Origin: Pseudovirgaria hyperparasitica
Lineage: Eukaryota > Ascomycota > Dothideomycetes > Acrospermales > Acrospermaceae
Direction of reading: 5' to 3'
NCBI RefSeq assembly: GCF_010093815.1
Contig: NW_022985569.1
Location: forward strand, 62,001-126,000
Length of the DNA: 64,000 bases
The position numbers and the translations under genes are program-made. The notes under the pieces were generated by a model. The model was not told where the DNA came from, searched no databases, and saw only the letters and a program-made list of their open reading frames with translations. Positions within the stretch are counted from its first letter, which is position 1. Each line of letters begins with the position of its first letter. Shown in pieces: positions 9,790-20,756 of this stretch.

Positions 9790-12700
9790 GTCTAGTAGGG
9801 CTTTCGGTCGATGTGCTATCTCATTAACACGCTATGTGGAATGAGAATAACAATGCTCTTTCGTGAGTTGTAGGTATTCATAAGGCGCATATTTCCCACT
9901 CCCGTTCCCTCCACAAGCAGACGGAGTAGACGAGTAACACACAGCATAGAGACTCTGACAAACAATGAGATCCTCGAGGTTCGAGGACCCGAGTTCACTA
10001 TGGCCGACGCATAGTCCCACGTCGCCATTAGTATGTCTCATCAACGAGGCCAACGAGTCCATTGAAATGGCACACCCACGACTCAGCAGATGATTCCAGA
10101 ACCCAATAGTCCACCTCTCGTCCAACATGCGCCCCTGCTATTAAAGTCAGCCCGATGGTGTAAAGGCTTTCACTCTGCGTCGAAATCAGACCATGTGTAG
10201 TCGATACAAGCGAGTGTATGGATAGATGAGCCGTGTCCTCAAATAGACAAAGGAGGAGGTCGCGGTTCTCTCAGGGGTAGAAGTAATACCTGCCCATGGT
10301 AACGAGCGTAGGCGACTGCTTTTCCCGGCATCGGGTGCATATATATCCACTAGGAAGAGAATATATATCTTATCTTCCATGATCAAAGGCTATCACTGCT
10401 CGTCGAGCCGATCTCTTCACACAAATCAGACGTAACGGTGGGTCCTCTGTTTGAGCACGTAACAGAGTAGGCAGCAGCACTCTGTCAGGGGTTCCATCAG
10501 AACAGTGCCTAGCAGCTAAAATTGTTCCATAGCTATAGCCACGTACACTAGGACAATAGCAAGCTTACCGATTCATTTTAGTCTAGGAGTGATAGAGAGT
10601 CATGGATAGATAAAAAAATACTTACCTTATGCTTATAAGTATATGGAAATTACCCTACATCTTCACTATACATTCTGGGGGTGTTCTTACTAGTAGTGAT
10701 CCTAACCCTCAAGTCGCTTATGGCTACAGACTAACACTGCCCGACAGGCTACTCCGAGCAATAGTGGGATGTTTAGTATTTTGAGGCAGTGCATGTATCT
10801 TTACATTATTCACACTTTGTGGCGCAGGAGACCCACTAAGAACAACCCAAGAGCAGCGGGCTGGACCCTAGCAGTTCGCATTATCGTAGGGTGCACAGGA
10901 GACGTACGTACCCAATGAGTAAAACTACACTTGGTGCTTGTAAAAAGACCAGCATTAGTTTGGCGTATAACTAAATTGAGACTCATGCTACATGCTAATA
11001 TGTTCGGATAAGAGTGTAGTCGTGGGGTGTGCATTTGGGGTTGTTCTTGCCGATACATGAATAGCTTGCAGGTATCTATCGTTTCATAGTTTATTTACAG
11101 CTGGTCATTGTCCTATCACCTAGACGGACCTGACGTGAGAGAGAGTATGGTGCTACACTCCTCGGCCGAGACTGGTGATCTGACAACAACGAGGCTGTGG
11201 GCTTGGGACATCCCCAGTCTGACAAGAGCAAGGCTGATCTTTGCAGTGACTAGTAAAATATTCCAGGGGTATAATGCAAGATACGCCGAAACCAAACATC
11301 GATATCATTCGTCATCGAAGCGCTTTGGGCTTGCTCGAAATGCTGGTAATAGGTAGACTGAGGTGCGGCTGAGACAAATGCATGCATGATCCATGCAGCC
11401 GTTAGGTCAAGGATGTTGGTTATTAATTAGCCCCAAACGACATGGTTATAATGCAGCTCACTATCGTATATCTGTATTATGGGCATATTTTCACATAATG
11501 CAGCATGGATCGCTCAGTCACCGATCGATTTGCATGGTTTCCGGCCTTGACATAAGATCCTCATCGGTCTCCTATCCCGGCTGTTGCGCAGCTCAGCATC
11601 CTTCCGCCTTCAGATGCTGAATCTGATCATCTTGTTCACGACTCGAGATGAATTCTACACTGTTGCTTTAGGATGTGGACTTTGCCCATGGAACAGACAT
11701 GAGGCGATAAGGACCGGCTGATGCCGAACATACTGCACATGATTATCCAGACTTCGCCCGCTTGGTTGGAGCAATGGGTCTCTTTTGCGTGAAAATCGCC
11801 CATACTTAGTCTACTGTACTGTACCTTTGCCAATTCAGTAAATCTGTTGGAAGTAGTGGCTTGCGTAGACTAGGCTGATATACTTCAGATTGAGCTCGAA
11901 CTGTGTATTATCGGCACTCTAACGGATCCTTAAGCTTCACTATAGTTCGAAGCAGAGCAACGCGAGCATTACACGCCTCGCAGTTCTACCAAGATACTTG
12001 GCTTTGATTATAGGAATGATTTCGGGCTGTGAGCTAGTTCTGTAAGCGAATTCTGATGTATAATTAGCCTCTGAGATATGGCAGCGAGCCACCCGGACAC
12101 AGCATTGATGGTACGCGAGGAGCCAGCAGAGTTTCCATCTGGAAATTCTGGTAAGAAGAGGGGGTATGGTTTACAATGAATAAGATCGAGGACACGGACC
12201 GTCTACCAGGGTTTGCGTTGGTCTCCACATCCGCATGAACGTTAGCAACCTCGGAGCCGGGACAGGGTCAAGGATATGACAGTTGCAAGGCTGAGTAGTC
12301 TTCGCTCGGCAGCGTAGTGAAACAATTCATGCATGCTCATGTACGGCAATACCATAGAGCCTTGTCTAAGACATGCATATGGATGGCCCGGGCCGCACCC
12401 TGTCTGTGTCCTATCTCGCCGTCAATCGTATTTCCCTTTCCGGCAAGCCTAGGCGTGTTTGGCTAAAGATTCAGAAGTTGTTGAGTAGCCCGTCGCTCTA
12501 GTCCAGATATAAGATGTAACAAGTTTCCTTAAGACAATTTTAGCTTGTTATCTCACACATCTTTCCCTTCAGAACCTGCAGAGACCACAGCTTTCAGATA
12601 TTCCTCATCTTCCTTTGAGACGATAGCTCAAGACCCAAGCCATACAGCTTGAGCTTACCATGGAAAACGCAAGAGACCAAGCGACTTGCAGAGCGGAGGA

Positions 12701-13500
12701 ACACACCAGGAGTGGATCCAGAGATGTAGGCCGAGCATCTTGAGATGGAGGGTATCGACTGACGCATAGCAGAGGGTTGTCCCCGCCTCAAGTGGCAGTA
12801 AAGAAGGGTCTTTGCTTCCACGGAAAAGTCGACGGAGCCAGAGTTACGCCATGAGCAGGTGGCTTGAACAGGGACAATATGACGAGCCGTTACGCGGCAC
12901 ATATATCGCGGCTAGACTGCATCAAGTCGAAGTAAAGACAAGCACACATAATCAGACTTATAGTCCCTGATGAACGATGGCAAGATGGGATATAGACTTC
13001 TGTATGAACACCGTGGGAGGACTATTCTGAGATGGCGTCATAGTGGATGTATTGTATTATACAAACAAGCTGTATTTTCGAGGATGAGTTGAGGCTAGAA
13101 GAAACCGAGCAGGAATTTTGCATGTAATAAAAAGAGATCGAGGAAGGTCTACACCTTGGGTCGACGTTGAGACGTTCTCAGAATAAGGTGTGCAGATGTA
13201 CCATTACTATCTAGGCCTAGTGGCGGCTATCCATAGACCACGCTACCTCTAAAAGGGCTAGGAGCAAACTTCATACGAATGATAAATCTAAGATGGACAT
13301 CAATAGTACAGTCTGCATCGTCAACATGGTGACCCTGTAATTGCTCTCAAATAGAAGTTCTCCGCGTAGCCTTGGAGTAGTGCTTTCATATAAAATAGAC
13401 CCGTTATCTAGAGACAATGTGAAACTCAGTGAAAAGAACAGTAGCAGCCGTTCCTGAACGCCTGGAAAGTGAAAATGAGCATGAGCCTACATGAGCGACA
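9790..13500. other. Gene-poor 3.7-kb stretch
   Basis: No convincing gene was found on either strand. The open frames are all shorter than about 105 codons, lack recognisable motifs and do not chain through plausible splice sites. The sequence is not a simple repeat and its base composition resembles decayed coding or intergenic DNA. Candidates examined include the minus frames at 9832-10128 (with a WTIGFWNHLLSRGCA segment) and 12594-12902; neither could be assigned. It may contain remnants of genes or elements too old to recognise by eye. Confidence 0.45.
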
Positions 13501-14950
13501 CTACCTTGTAGGAAGCTCTCGAGATCTCGGTCCTGCTGAGCTCATAGGTTTCGCTTTCGCAACCTCGCTTCTTTCTTTTGCCTCATTCTCCCACTTTTCC
13601 ATGTCGTCCACAAACTTCTCCCAGGTGTCAATCGTACCCTTGAAGAATGCGATATGTGTGTCAGCGAGATCTCCTAGCGTGTCCTTGAATTCAACCGCTT
13701 TGATACGTTCGAAGTCTGCGATTTCCTTTACGGTAGACTCGTCCGCGGTCTCGGAAGCCTTCTTAGCTTCTTCTACATTAAGCTGCAGCCTCTCGATCTC
13801 GAGCTCTAGCTTCCGCACTCGATCTCGACGGCTTTGTTCGTGATCGACCCCTCGAACATCCTCGAGCTTGGCACGCAGAAAGCCTGAAGCCCCCAAGCCG
13901 GATGAGCCATGTTGCGATGCGAGCTGATCACGTTCATAAGCAGCCTTGTTCAAGTAGTCTGTAAGACCTTCAAAATCGAGCTGCTTCTGCTCACGCGCTT
14001 TGAGGAGCGCCTTGACTGCCAGTATGTAAGCCTCCATGTCACGCAATGATCCTAGGTAGTTCTGGTCCGTGTGTTCCTTTAAGAACCTGAAGCCTTGTGA
14101 CGTCTCCTCTAAGCTGGCATGGAATGCAGTGAGAGGCTGTTCGACACCCGATTCGAGAGTAACGAGCTTCTGGAACTGTTGGGCTAGATCGCTATAATCG
14201 GCCTCAAGATCACCTTGCCTCCGGGCGACTCGCGCTGTCACCTTTTCAACATTGCCTAAATCTTCGTCCAGCTTATTTGCCTTCTCTTTAACCTCAATGA
14301 ATCGCTTGTCTGGCTTGTGTACTTTGCTGAAGGTGTTGAGAAAGGTATCCGCAATACTGTCTAGGAGACCACCACTCCCTGCATTCTGATCTGTCATCGT
14401 CATGGCCTTGGGTCGAGTCTTCATCGTCGCATTCCAATCGGGGCTTTCAAGGAATTCGAGTAGTATAGGCTGCCGCCGTAGCAATGGATGTAGCGTCAAG
14501 CGCTTCATGAAGCGATTCAGGGAATATGAGCGTCGATTTGTAAAGTCAGGTCCGAATCTATCGCCTCGAACATACTCCATGTTATGTTTGTCCGGTAGCG
14601 GGGGGACGGCGCAGCCGCCCCAAACATTGGCGAGGATGCGATAGAGGAACTGGAAATCTGTGAATCGTCGCCGCACGGAAAACTCGCGCTTATTGAATGA
14701 CTGGTAGTCTGACTGAGGATTAAGTTAGCTTCTGTACGATGCGCGAATGCGTGACACTGAACAGAGGACGTTGAACCTTAGTAGTGACGAGGTACGAGAC
14801 GAAGGCATCTTTGGTTCCATCGTTTTCTTTCTGTGGTTCGCCCACGATGACCACAAGCTGACCGTCGAGATCCTCCATCTTAGCTCGGTATTCGAGAATA
14901 TCGGGTTTAAATCTGCGCGTTGTCGTTTCACGAGAAGGTCTCCCTCCCAT
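13501..14950 (-). CDS. snx4: Sorting nexin 4 (PX-BAR protein, Atg24/Snx4 family)
   Basis: Exons 14950-14777 and 14712-13501 (64-nt intron) give 461 residues. The PX domain (about residues 20-150) shows QKENDGTKDAFVSYLV, RRRFTDFQFLY and the PI3P-binding core PPLPDKHNMEYVRGDRF, followed by NRFMKRLTLHPLL, a signature of the SNX4 group. Residues about 180-450 form the helical BAR region (KANKLDEDLGNVEKV, HASLEETSQGF, EKFVDDMEKWENEAKER). Snx4 dimers bind PI3P on endosomes, recycle cargo such as SNAREs to the Golgi, and serve selective autophagy. The N-terminal extension before the PX domain is short compared with many fungal homologues, which often have 50-80 extra acidic residues. An upstream exon is therefore possible, and ATG 14950 is the first in-frame methionine seen. 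Confidence 0.9.
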
Positions 14951-15258
14951 GACGATGTGCCGCTTACTTAGTAGCAGGCAGGGCACGGCGCGATGATTGA
15001 GCTCCAGAGGACAGCGCGGGGGCCTTTATAGTGGACCCCATCCCCACGACAGCACGCGAAACATCTAAATCGGTAGAGCGCCATCACAATCAGACCCATG
15101 TATATATTGTACTACATAAACCACTTGAAAGGTAGAGTTCCGTGGGGCTAATAAAATAATATTTACAATAAGACACCCAGCGTAGCGCAGCAGTAGGCCA
15201 TTTTCGCGCCGAGCTGTCAATCAATGATGGCCCGTTGAGTGACCACTGAGTTAAATGC
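14951..15258. other. Short intergenic space between SNX4 and Adk2 genes
   Basis: About 300 bp separates the SNX4 start from the stop of the next minus-strand gene, so it holds the Adk2 3' region and the SNX4 promoter. No motif recognised. Confidence 0.4.
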
Positions 15259-16109
15259 TCAATGAACACCAAATCTCCGCTCGAATTCTCCGGCAAGCTT
15301 TGGTGATATCTCATCACTCGTATTCCCTTTTACAGTCCATAAAACCCCAAGCTTGTCATAATGCTCAAGTAAAGGGAGGCTGGTTTCTCTGAAGCTCTTT
15401 AGGCGAGCTTTCCATACTTCGGGATCGTCATCATCACGCCGCGTCAGGGCATCACCGGTAACATCATCCTTGCCTTCCACCTTGGGTGGGTTGAAAGTGG
15501 TGTTATAGACTCTCCCGGAAGGTGAATGCACCCATCGATTGCTTATACGGTCGATAATGACTTCGGACGGGGTGTCAATGTTGACCACGAAATTCATGGG
15601 GATCAACTCGTCTAATTGGGACGCCTGCACCGCTGTCCGAGGAAATCCGTCGAGGATGAATGAGGCATTCGGTGAGTCGGAATAGTTGTATGTTTGGGTA
15701 CGGAATGGCGAAGGTATCATCACATTGTCTACAGAGGTCTCTGCTTCGTCTATGGCTACAGACGAGGAGTAAACTGCATATGGTCTTATTGCATCTGAGG
15801 TCAACCAGCCGTGGTTCGTAAACTCATTGAGTATCAAACGTAGTATCATCGTATCTGGCACGAGCGCACCGCTTTTCATCTTTTGCTCGGCAGCGATTCC
15901 TGTAAAGGTGAGTGAGTAGCAATACCTCCTGAAGTACAAGCCGATCACCTACCAAGCGGTGTCTTTTCCCTCACATTTTTCCGCAGTAAATCGCCAGAAC
16001 TGATTGAAGAAAGTTGTGGAAACCGCTTCATCAAACGCTCGGTCTGTGTCCCTTTCCCAGCCCCAGGTGCACCCACTAGAATCACACGAGCAGCTCTGGA
16101 CAGAGCCAT
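15259..16109 (-). CDS. adk2: Mitochondrial adenylate kinase 2 (GTP:AMP phosphotransferase)
   Basis: Exons 16109-15953 and 15899-15259 (53-nt intron, GTAGGT donor, TACAG acceptor) encode 265 residues. The P-loop GAPGAGKGTQ lies near residues 12-21, followed by SSISSGDLLRKNVREKTPLG (the AMP-binding helix) and the FILDGFPRT core. The long-form LID begins at RWVHSPSGRVYN and includes VEGKDDVTGDALTRRDDD. This LID lacks the four zinc cysteines, as in other eukaryotic Adk2/AK3-type enzymes. The family transfers phosphate between GTP (or ATP) and AMP in the mitochondrial matrix. The basic N-terminus (MALSRAARVI) can act as an uncleaved import signal, as described for yeast Adk2. An insertion of about 45 residues between GWL and FILDGFPRT is longer than in bacterial enzymes but occurs in fungal orthologues. 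Confidence 0.9.
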
Positions 16110-16788
16110 TGCGTTCGACTGGTCCCAAAAATGACGCGACTTTGAACTACGGGTATAAATATGGTGTCAGGTTCGCAAATAAGGGTTCTGGGGGGTTTGA
16201 CTGAAGTTGCGCTTCTACTGAAGCCTATATGGCTAGAGGAAGTTCATTTCGGGGCGTTCAAGATGATCTCAGAGGGTGTTGGTGCCGAGTTGTGCAGACC
16301 CGATCTCGGAGGTTGAGACAAGGGTTGTTGATAGAAGGTTAAGGAGCGCAAAGGGCGACACGAGGAATATGAAGGGCTGGTGGGAATGAAGGAGGCTCGG
16401 AAATAGGTCGAAGGAAATATGCACGAGGGGGGGAGGAGATTGTGGTGGTGATGAAGGTCATTGTAGACTGACCCATGTGCTTGTTGAGAAGCCGATAAGC
16501 TCCGATAGCCCGAACTGGGGAATCTTGCTGCGGCACAATCCCTATGCGACGCGTGTTGAGATGGATGACTAATCATGGCCTAACTTGTTCCTGAAGCCGG
16601 ATGCGCCTGGGTCGGTCGGAGGTCGGCATTAGCTTGTTCAACGTGCATACCTGTCGCAATTCTTCTTTTACATACTCTTCCTACGCTCCTTCATTCACAC
16701 ATAACTTTTCCCATCTAGTTCTAATATTCCAGCTGGTCTCTCTTCTTCAGTTTTCCTTTGGAGAGTCATCCTTGCTTCCCAGCCCGCG
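16110..16788. promoter_or_regulatory. Divergent promoter region between adk2 and mdm38
   Basis: Two nuclear genes for mitochondrial proteins are transcribed away from each other from this 679-bp space. The last 130 bp before the plus-strand gene are pyrimidine rich (TTCTTC, CTCTTCTTCAG), a common fungal start-site feature. A TATAAAT lies at 16154-16160. No specific factor site was identified. Confidence 0.45.
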
Positions 16789-18462
16789 ATGTCCCTGAAT
16801 CGCTCTGCGACGCGCATCTCGCCCCTTCTACTCCGTCATGCCGCAACAAGACATTTACCCAGGAACTCCCGAAGGTTCCCACGGGAGATCTCAGCGATTG
16901 CGATTCTCATACCTACTCGTGGCCTAGCCACACAAACGCAAAATCAGACGCCTGGGAACTCATCCTACCCTCCGCCTGGATTCAACGCAGACGAAGCCAA
17001 GAAATCACTCTCTAAGGACGGATCTTCAGCATCGAGGGAGTCTTCGAAATCAGATTTGATCGAACAGGTAACAATACCAAAAGACCAGCCGACGTCGCAC
17101 CCCAAGACAGCGGCTACAGAAGATCAGTCTTTGAAGGAGCTTGCAGCCGCAAAGGCCGCCGAGGATTCGAAAGTCGTTGAACAGAAGAAGGAGGATAAGA
17201 AACTCACGCTTTGGCAAAAGGTCAAAAAAGAGGCAAATCACTACTGGGATGGGACGAAGCTACTGGCGACCGAGGTCCGCATTAGCTCCAAATTGGCATT
17301 GAAGATGGCGGCTGGATATGAATTGACCAGACGGGAAAACAGACAGCTGCAACGAACGGTTCAGGATCTGGGCCGGCTAGTGCCTTTCTCAGTTTTCGTC
17401 ATTGTCCCATTTGCAGAACTTCTACTTCCAGTAGCACTTAAGCTTTTCCCCAATATGCTACCTAGCACGTACGAGGGACAGAAATCAAAAGATGCCAAAG
17501 CAAGCACACTCAGGACGACGAGGAAAGAAGTCAGCAATTTCCTGAGACAGACACTGAAAGAGACTGGACTACCCGTAAGCGCTGCTAATGCCCAGACCGA
17601 AGAGTTTGCGGATTTCTTCCGGAAGGTCCGTACGACTGGAGAAGCTCCGACTGCAGCAGACGTAATCAAAGTTTGCAAAGTTTTCAAGGATGATCTTACG
17701 TTGGACAATCTTTCACGACCTCAATTAGTCGGCATCTGTCGGTACATGAACATGAACACTTTCGGAACCGACAACTTTCTTCGCTACCAGGTCCGCCATC
17801 GTATGCGCCAGATCAAGCGTGACGACAAAGCAATCGCCTTCGAGGGTGTTGAAACATTGTCGGTACCAGAGCTCCAGACTGCTTGTCAATCTCGAGGACT
17901 ACGCACGCAAAGCATGAGTCCAGGCCGTCTCCGGGATGATCTTCAGATGTGGCTTGACCTGCGTCTCAAATACGGTGTCCCATCTACTCTTCTTGTATTG
18001 AGCAATGCCTTCATGTATGCGACTGGCAAGGAATCCGAGATCAATAATCAGATTGACGCCCTGCAAGCTGTGTTGTCGTCTATCCCTGAAGAGCTGTTCC
18101 ATGAGATCGAGTTGGAGGTCCACACAGCAGAGGGTGCTGCGACCAACAAACAGCGCCTTGAGGTGTTGAAAGAGCAGCAAGAGCTCATCGACGAGGAGAA
18201 CGAGCAAAGCCAGAAAGGTGATCCTTCAGGCCGCCCGCAACCGAAGGATGACCAAGATATTGATGAAGAAGAGAAACTTCAAGCAAAGCAGGAAGCAGAG
18301 CACAAGGCTGCTACCAAGGACCAGGAACAAAGTGATGAGGACAGGAAGGCTGCAATTGATGTCGCTGCAGAGGATCGTCCTGATGATCCTGAGCAGAAGC
18401 GAAAAGAGCTCCTGGATGAAGAAGCGGAGATCAAGGATGAGAACAAGCGCGGAAAGAACTAG
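16789..18462 (+). CDS. mdm38: Mdm38/LETM1 family mitochondrial inner-membrane protein
   Basis: A single exon of 557 residues, close to the usual fungal length. The first ~45 residues are rich in Arg, Ser, Ala and Leu with no acidic residues, as in a matrix presequence. The LETM1 domain starts near residue 140 with TLWQKVKKEANHYWDGTKLL. One membrane segment, LVPFSVFVIVPFAELLLPV (about 197-215), is followed by the family block LKLFPNMLPSTYE. The ribosome-binding-like part contains LSRPQLVGICRYM, FGTDNFLRYQVRHRM, LSVPELQTACQSRG and LQMWLDLRL. The C-terminus (about 430-557) is a highly charged coiled coil. The family acts in K+/H+ exchange across the inner membrane and, in yeast, in binding mitoribosomes for insertion of proteins. 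The gene is divergently paired with adk2. Confidence 0.93.
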   Translation: MSLNRSATRISPLLLRHAATRHLPRNSRRFPREISAIAILIPTRGLATQTQNQTPGNSSYPPPGFNADEAKKSLSKDGSSASRESSKSDLIEQVTIPKDQPTSHPKTAATEDQSLKELAAAKAAEDSKVVEQKKEDKKLTLWQKVKKEANHYWDGTKLLATEVRISSKLALKMAAGYELTRRENRQLQRTVQDLGRLVPFSVFVIVPFAELLLPVALKLFPNMLPSTYEGQKSKDAKASTLRTTRKEVSNFLRQTLKETGLPVSAANAQTEEFADFFRKVRTTGEAPTAADVIKVCKVFKDDLTLDNLSRPQLVGICRYMNMNTFGTDNFLRYQVRHRMRQIKRDDKAIAFEGVETLSVPELQTACQSRGLRTQSMSPGRLRDDLQMWLDLRLKYGVPSTLLVLSNAFMYATGKESEINNQIDALQAVLSSIPEELFHEIELEVHTAEGAATNKQRLEVLKEQQELIDEENEQSQKGDPSGRPQPKDDQDIDEEEKLQAKQEAEHKAATKDQEQSDEDRKAAIDVAAEDRPDDPEQKRKELLDEEAEIKDENKRGKN

Positions 18463-19420
18463 TCCAAAGCGTTCGCACGTACTTCCTTTTCACACGTAAA
18501 TCCACGGAATGACCTGGATTCCGCATCCTTTGACCCCCGAACAGCTTCGACTCGGGCCGCTGAAGGAAAATTGCCAGGCAGTGTAACTGTAAAGCGCTAG
18601 GAAATCCGCAGATAAAAAAATAGACGTGTATAAACACCTTCATGACTCGAATTCTGGAACATGAATATACATAAATCCATGGCTAGGCTGAAATTGCGTA
18701 GAAACCTTGGAACCTTGGTAGCTTAGACCCTTCCAAGTACCACGGGATACTGCACTGATTGCTCCAGGATATTCGCGCAGCCTTTGTTTTCACTGACCTC
18801 ATAGACTATTTATACCAGCCACAATCCCGCCTCCGACGCTGAGTTTAACCAGTGTTATTACCGACAGCTGCAGATGGGTTCAAATCGTTTATGCGATTTC
18901 TCCACGGCATACTTATCACCCTCATTACCAACTACCCCTTAACATTGCCTCGTCCACAGCCCGCGCTATGGAATGCGGCGGGTGGTAAACGAAAAGAATC
19001 AGCCAAATTGACCTCAAGTACAACGAGTTTCGTTGTCGTTGACTCCGACGGTAGGAATGTATCTTGATAAAGTGGCGGTCTGTTCATGCATTAACTTCAT
19101 TGTAGAAAAAAATCAGGGGACAAAAGTCATACTCGTTGTCCTTCAATTCGATTATTCGAAACCAATATACTGTCGGTTGACTCTTCATCCTATGCACACG
19201 TCTACGGTAGCAGCTTTTGCGCTCATGTATTCATTCTGTTCGCAATCTTGTTTTCCACTCGCATTGATCTTATCTATATTGTCATTTGTCACCCCTGCCT
19301 CTCTCGTCATATACATCCATGGCGCCATACCACGTATTCTGCTTTGATCAACACCTCATTCTACTCAAATCGATCGCAAGATACTGATGTCTTCTGTATA
19401 CTAAGTCACTTACCAACAAC
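18463..19420. other. Intergenic
   Basis: 958 bp between two plus-strand genes. No gene, repeat or site recognised; the last 150 bp are AT- and pyrimidine-rich leader sequence. Confidence 0.4.
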
Positions 19421-20335
19421 ATGCTCGACTCCCGCTCCCTTGAGGAGGCTCTAACAATCGATCCACGGATATTGACACACAGCTATACCACCCCAACCCC
19501 TACCCCAATCTCGTCCTCCTCCTCCGACGATGTCGACTCCGACACCGAAATGCCCGATGCGCCTCCATCTCCCTACGACGACGACGACGACGACGAAACC
19601 GTCTACGACGACGAAATCTCCCTTATCCAAAACCCACCCCCGGGACCCCCAATCACCCTCCACGAACAACTCTCCTTCCTAACATTCTCCTCCACGCCCA
19701 AACACCGCACCGCAATTCCCCTCGCCTCAAACCTCCGCCGCCGCTCCGCCCTACCCACCGTCCCACTATCCCCAGACCCAACACCTCTTCCCCGTCCCCC
19801 TCCCCGCCGCGCCGTCTCCTTTTCCCCCCACCCGCGCACCACCGCTATTTCAACGTACCTCCTCCCTCCCACGCCCATCGTCCGGCATAATACCACCGAC
19901 GGCACAGACACAGACGCGTACGAGCCGTACGTGCCCCTAGAAAATATGCCCACGCCGGTGGAACGCGCGCGCAAGGAAGCGGTGCGGGCACAGAGGGAGA
20001 GAGAAAGAGAGGCCTGGGCACGGACATGGGATAGAGTAGACGTAGACTTAGAAGTGGGGTCCGAGCGGGGAACAGAACAGATGGACGAGGAAGAGGATGG
20101 GGGATGTGCGCTCTGGGATGATGGTGCGCGGCGGAAGGATTCAGGGGTTGCGGGTGCGAGGAGGGTGTTTGTGGGGAGCGAAGACGGGGTGCTTAGGGAG
20201 AATGGGCACGGCCCGGGTGTGAGGCTGGGTGTTGTGTCTGTTGCGGACGAGGGCGAACGGAAGGGGGGAGGTCAGGAGACTGGACGTGGCTTGGGAAGGA
20301 TGTGGGAGGAAGGGGCTGAGTATACGTTTTCATGA
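19421..20335 (+). CDS. Disordered protein with acidic tract and RVxF-like motif, unknown function
   Basis: One open exon of 304 residues. The first ~110 residues are Pro/Ser/Asp rich, with an SSSSSDDVDSDTE run and a DDDDDDET run. A Pro/Arg-rich segment follows, including PPPRRAVSFSPHPRT, where RAVSF fits the [RK]-x-V-x-F docking pattern for protein phosphatase 1. Residues 180-215 form a short charged helix (VERARKEAVRAQRERE). The rest is Gly/Glu rich. No folded domain was recognised. Base composition switches inside the gene: the first half is C-rich on the coding strand, the second half G-rich. This could mean a low-complexity fusion or a second half that is not coding. It may be a lineage-restricted protein. 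Confidence 0.5.
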   Translation: MLDSRSLEEALTIDPRILTHSYTTPTPTPISSSSSDDVDSDTEMPDAPPSPYDDDDDDETVYDDEISLIQNPPPGPPITLHEQLSFLTFSSTPKHRTAIPLASNLRRRSALPTVPLSPDPTPLPRPPPRRAVSFSPHPRTTAISTYLLPPTPIVRHNTTDGTDTDAYEPYVPLENMPTPVERARKEAVRAQREREREAWARTWDRVDVDLEVGSERGTEQMDEEEDGGCALWDDGARRKDSGVAGARRVFVGSEDGVLRENGHGPGVRLGVVSVADEGERKGGGQETGRGLGRMWEEGAEYTFS

Positions 20336-20756
20336 GGTGCTTGGATTGTCTGGGATGGAATCGTGTTTGAATCACATGTTTGCTTGGGCACGGGCTGTGG
20401 GATCGAGTTGATATGGGACTACACGGAAGTGGGAGAGTATCACACGGTCTCGATGTAGGGCATTTCGGCTTAGCTAGTAGTGCACCCCTGGTTCTCTCAT
20501 CTGGGAGAGCCATGACCCGTGTCTACATATCGATGTGGCCAAAGTAGGATGCTGCCAACTGTAAGAGAGAGGGTCAAAAAAAGTTCCATATATTGTCATG
20601 TACTCAAAGCCGAGGAAGCAGCAGGGGATATATACGACATCTCCCAACTCCACGCTACCCTGAAATCCTACGCTATAAACAAAGTCTCTCTCGATGTAGG
20701 TCTCCTCGTATGCGTTTCTACATCGCTCTGATTCCTGGCTGATGGATTCGCAGTGG
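20336..20756. other. Convergent intergenic space
   Basis: 421 bp between two genes that end toward each other; it should hold both 3' ends. Nothing else recognised. Confidence 0.4.
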
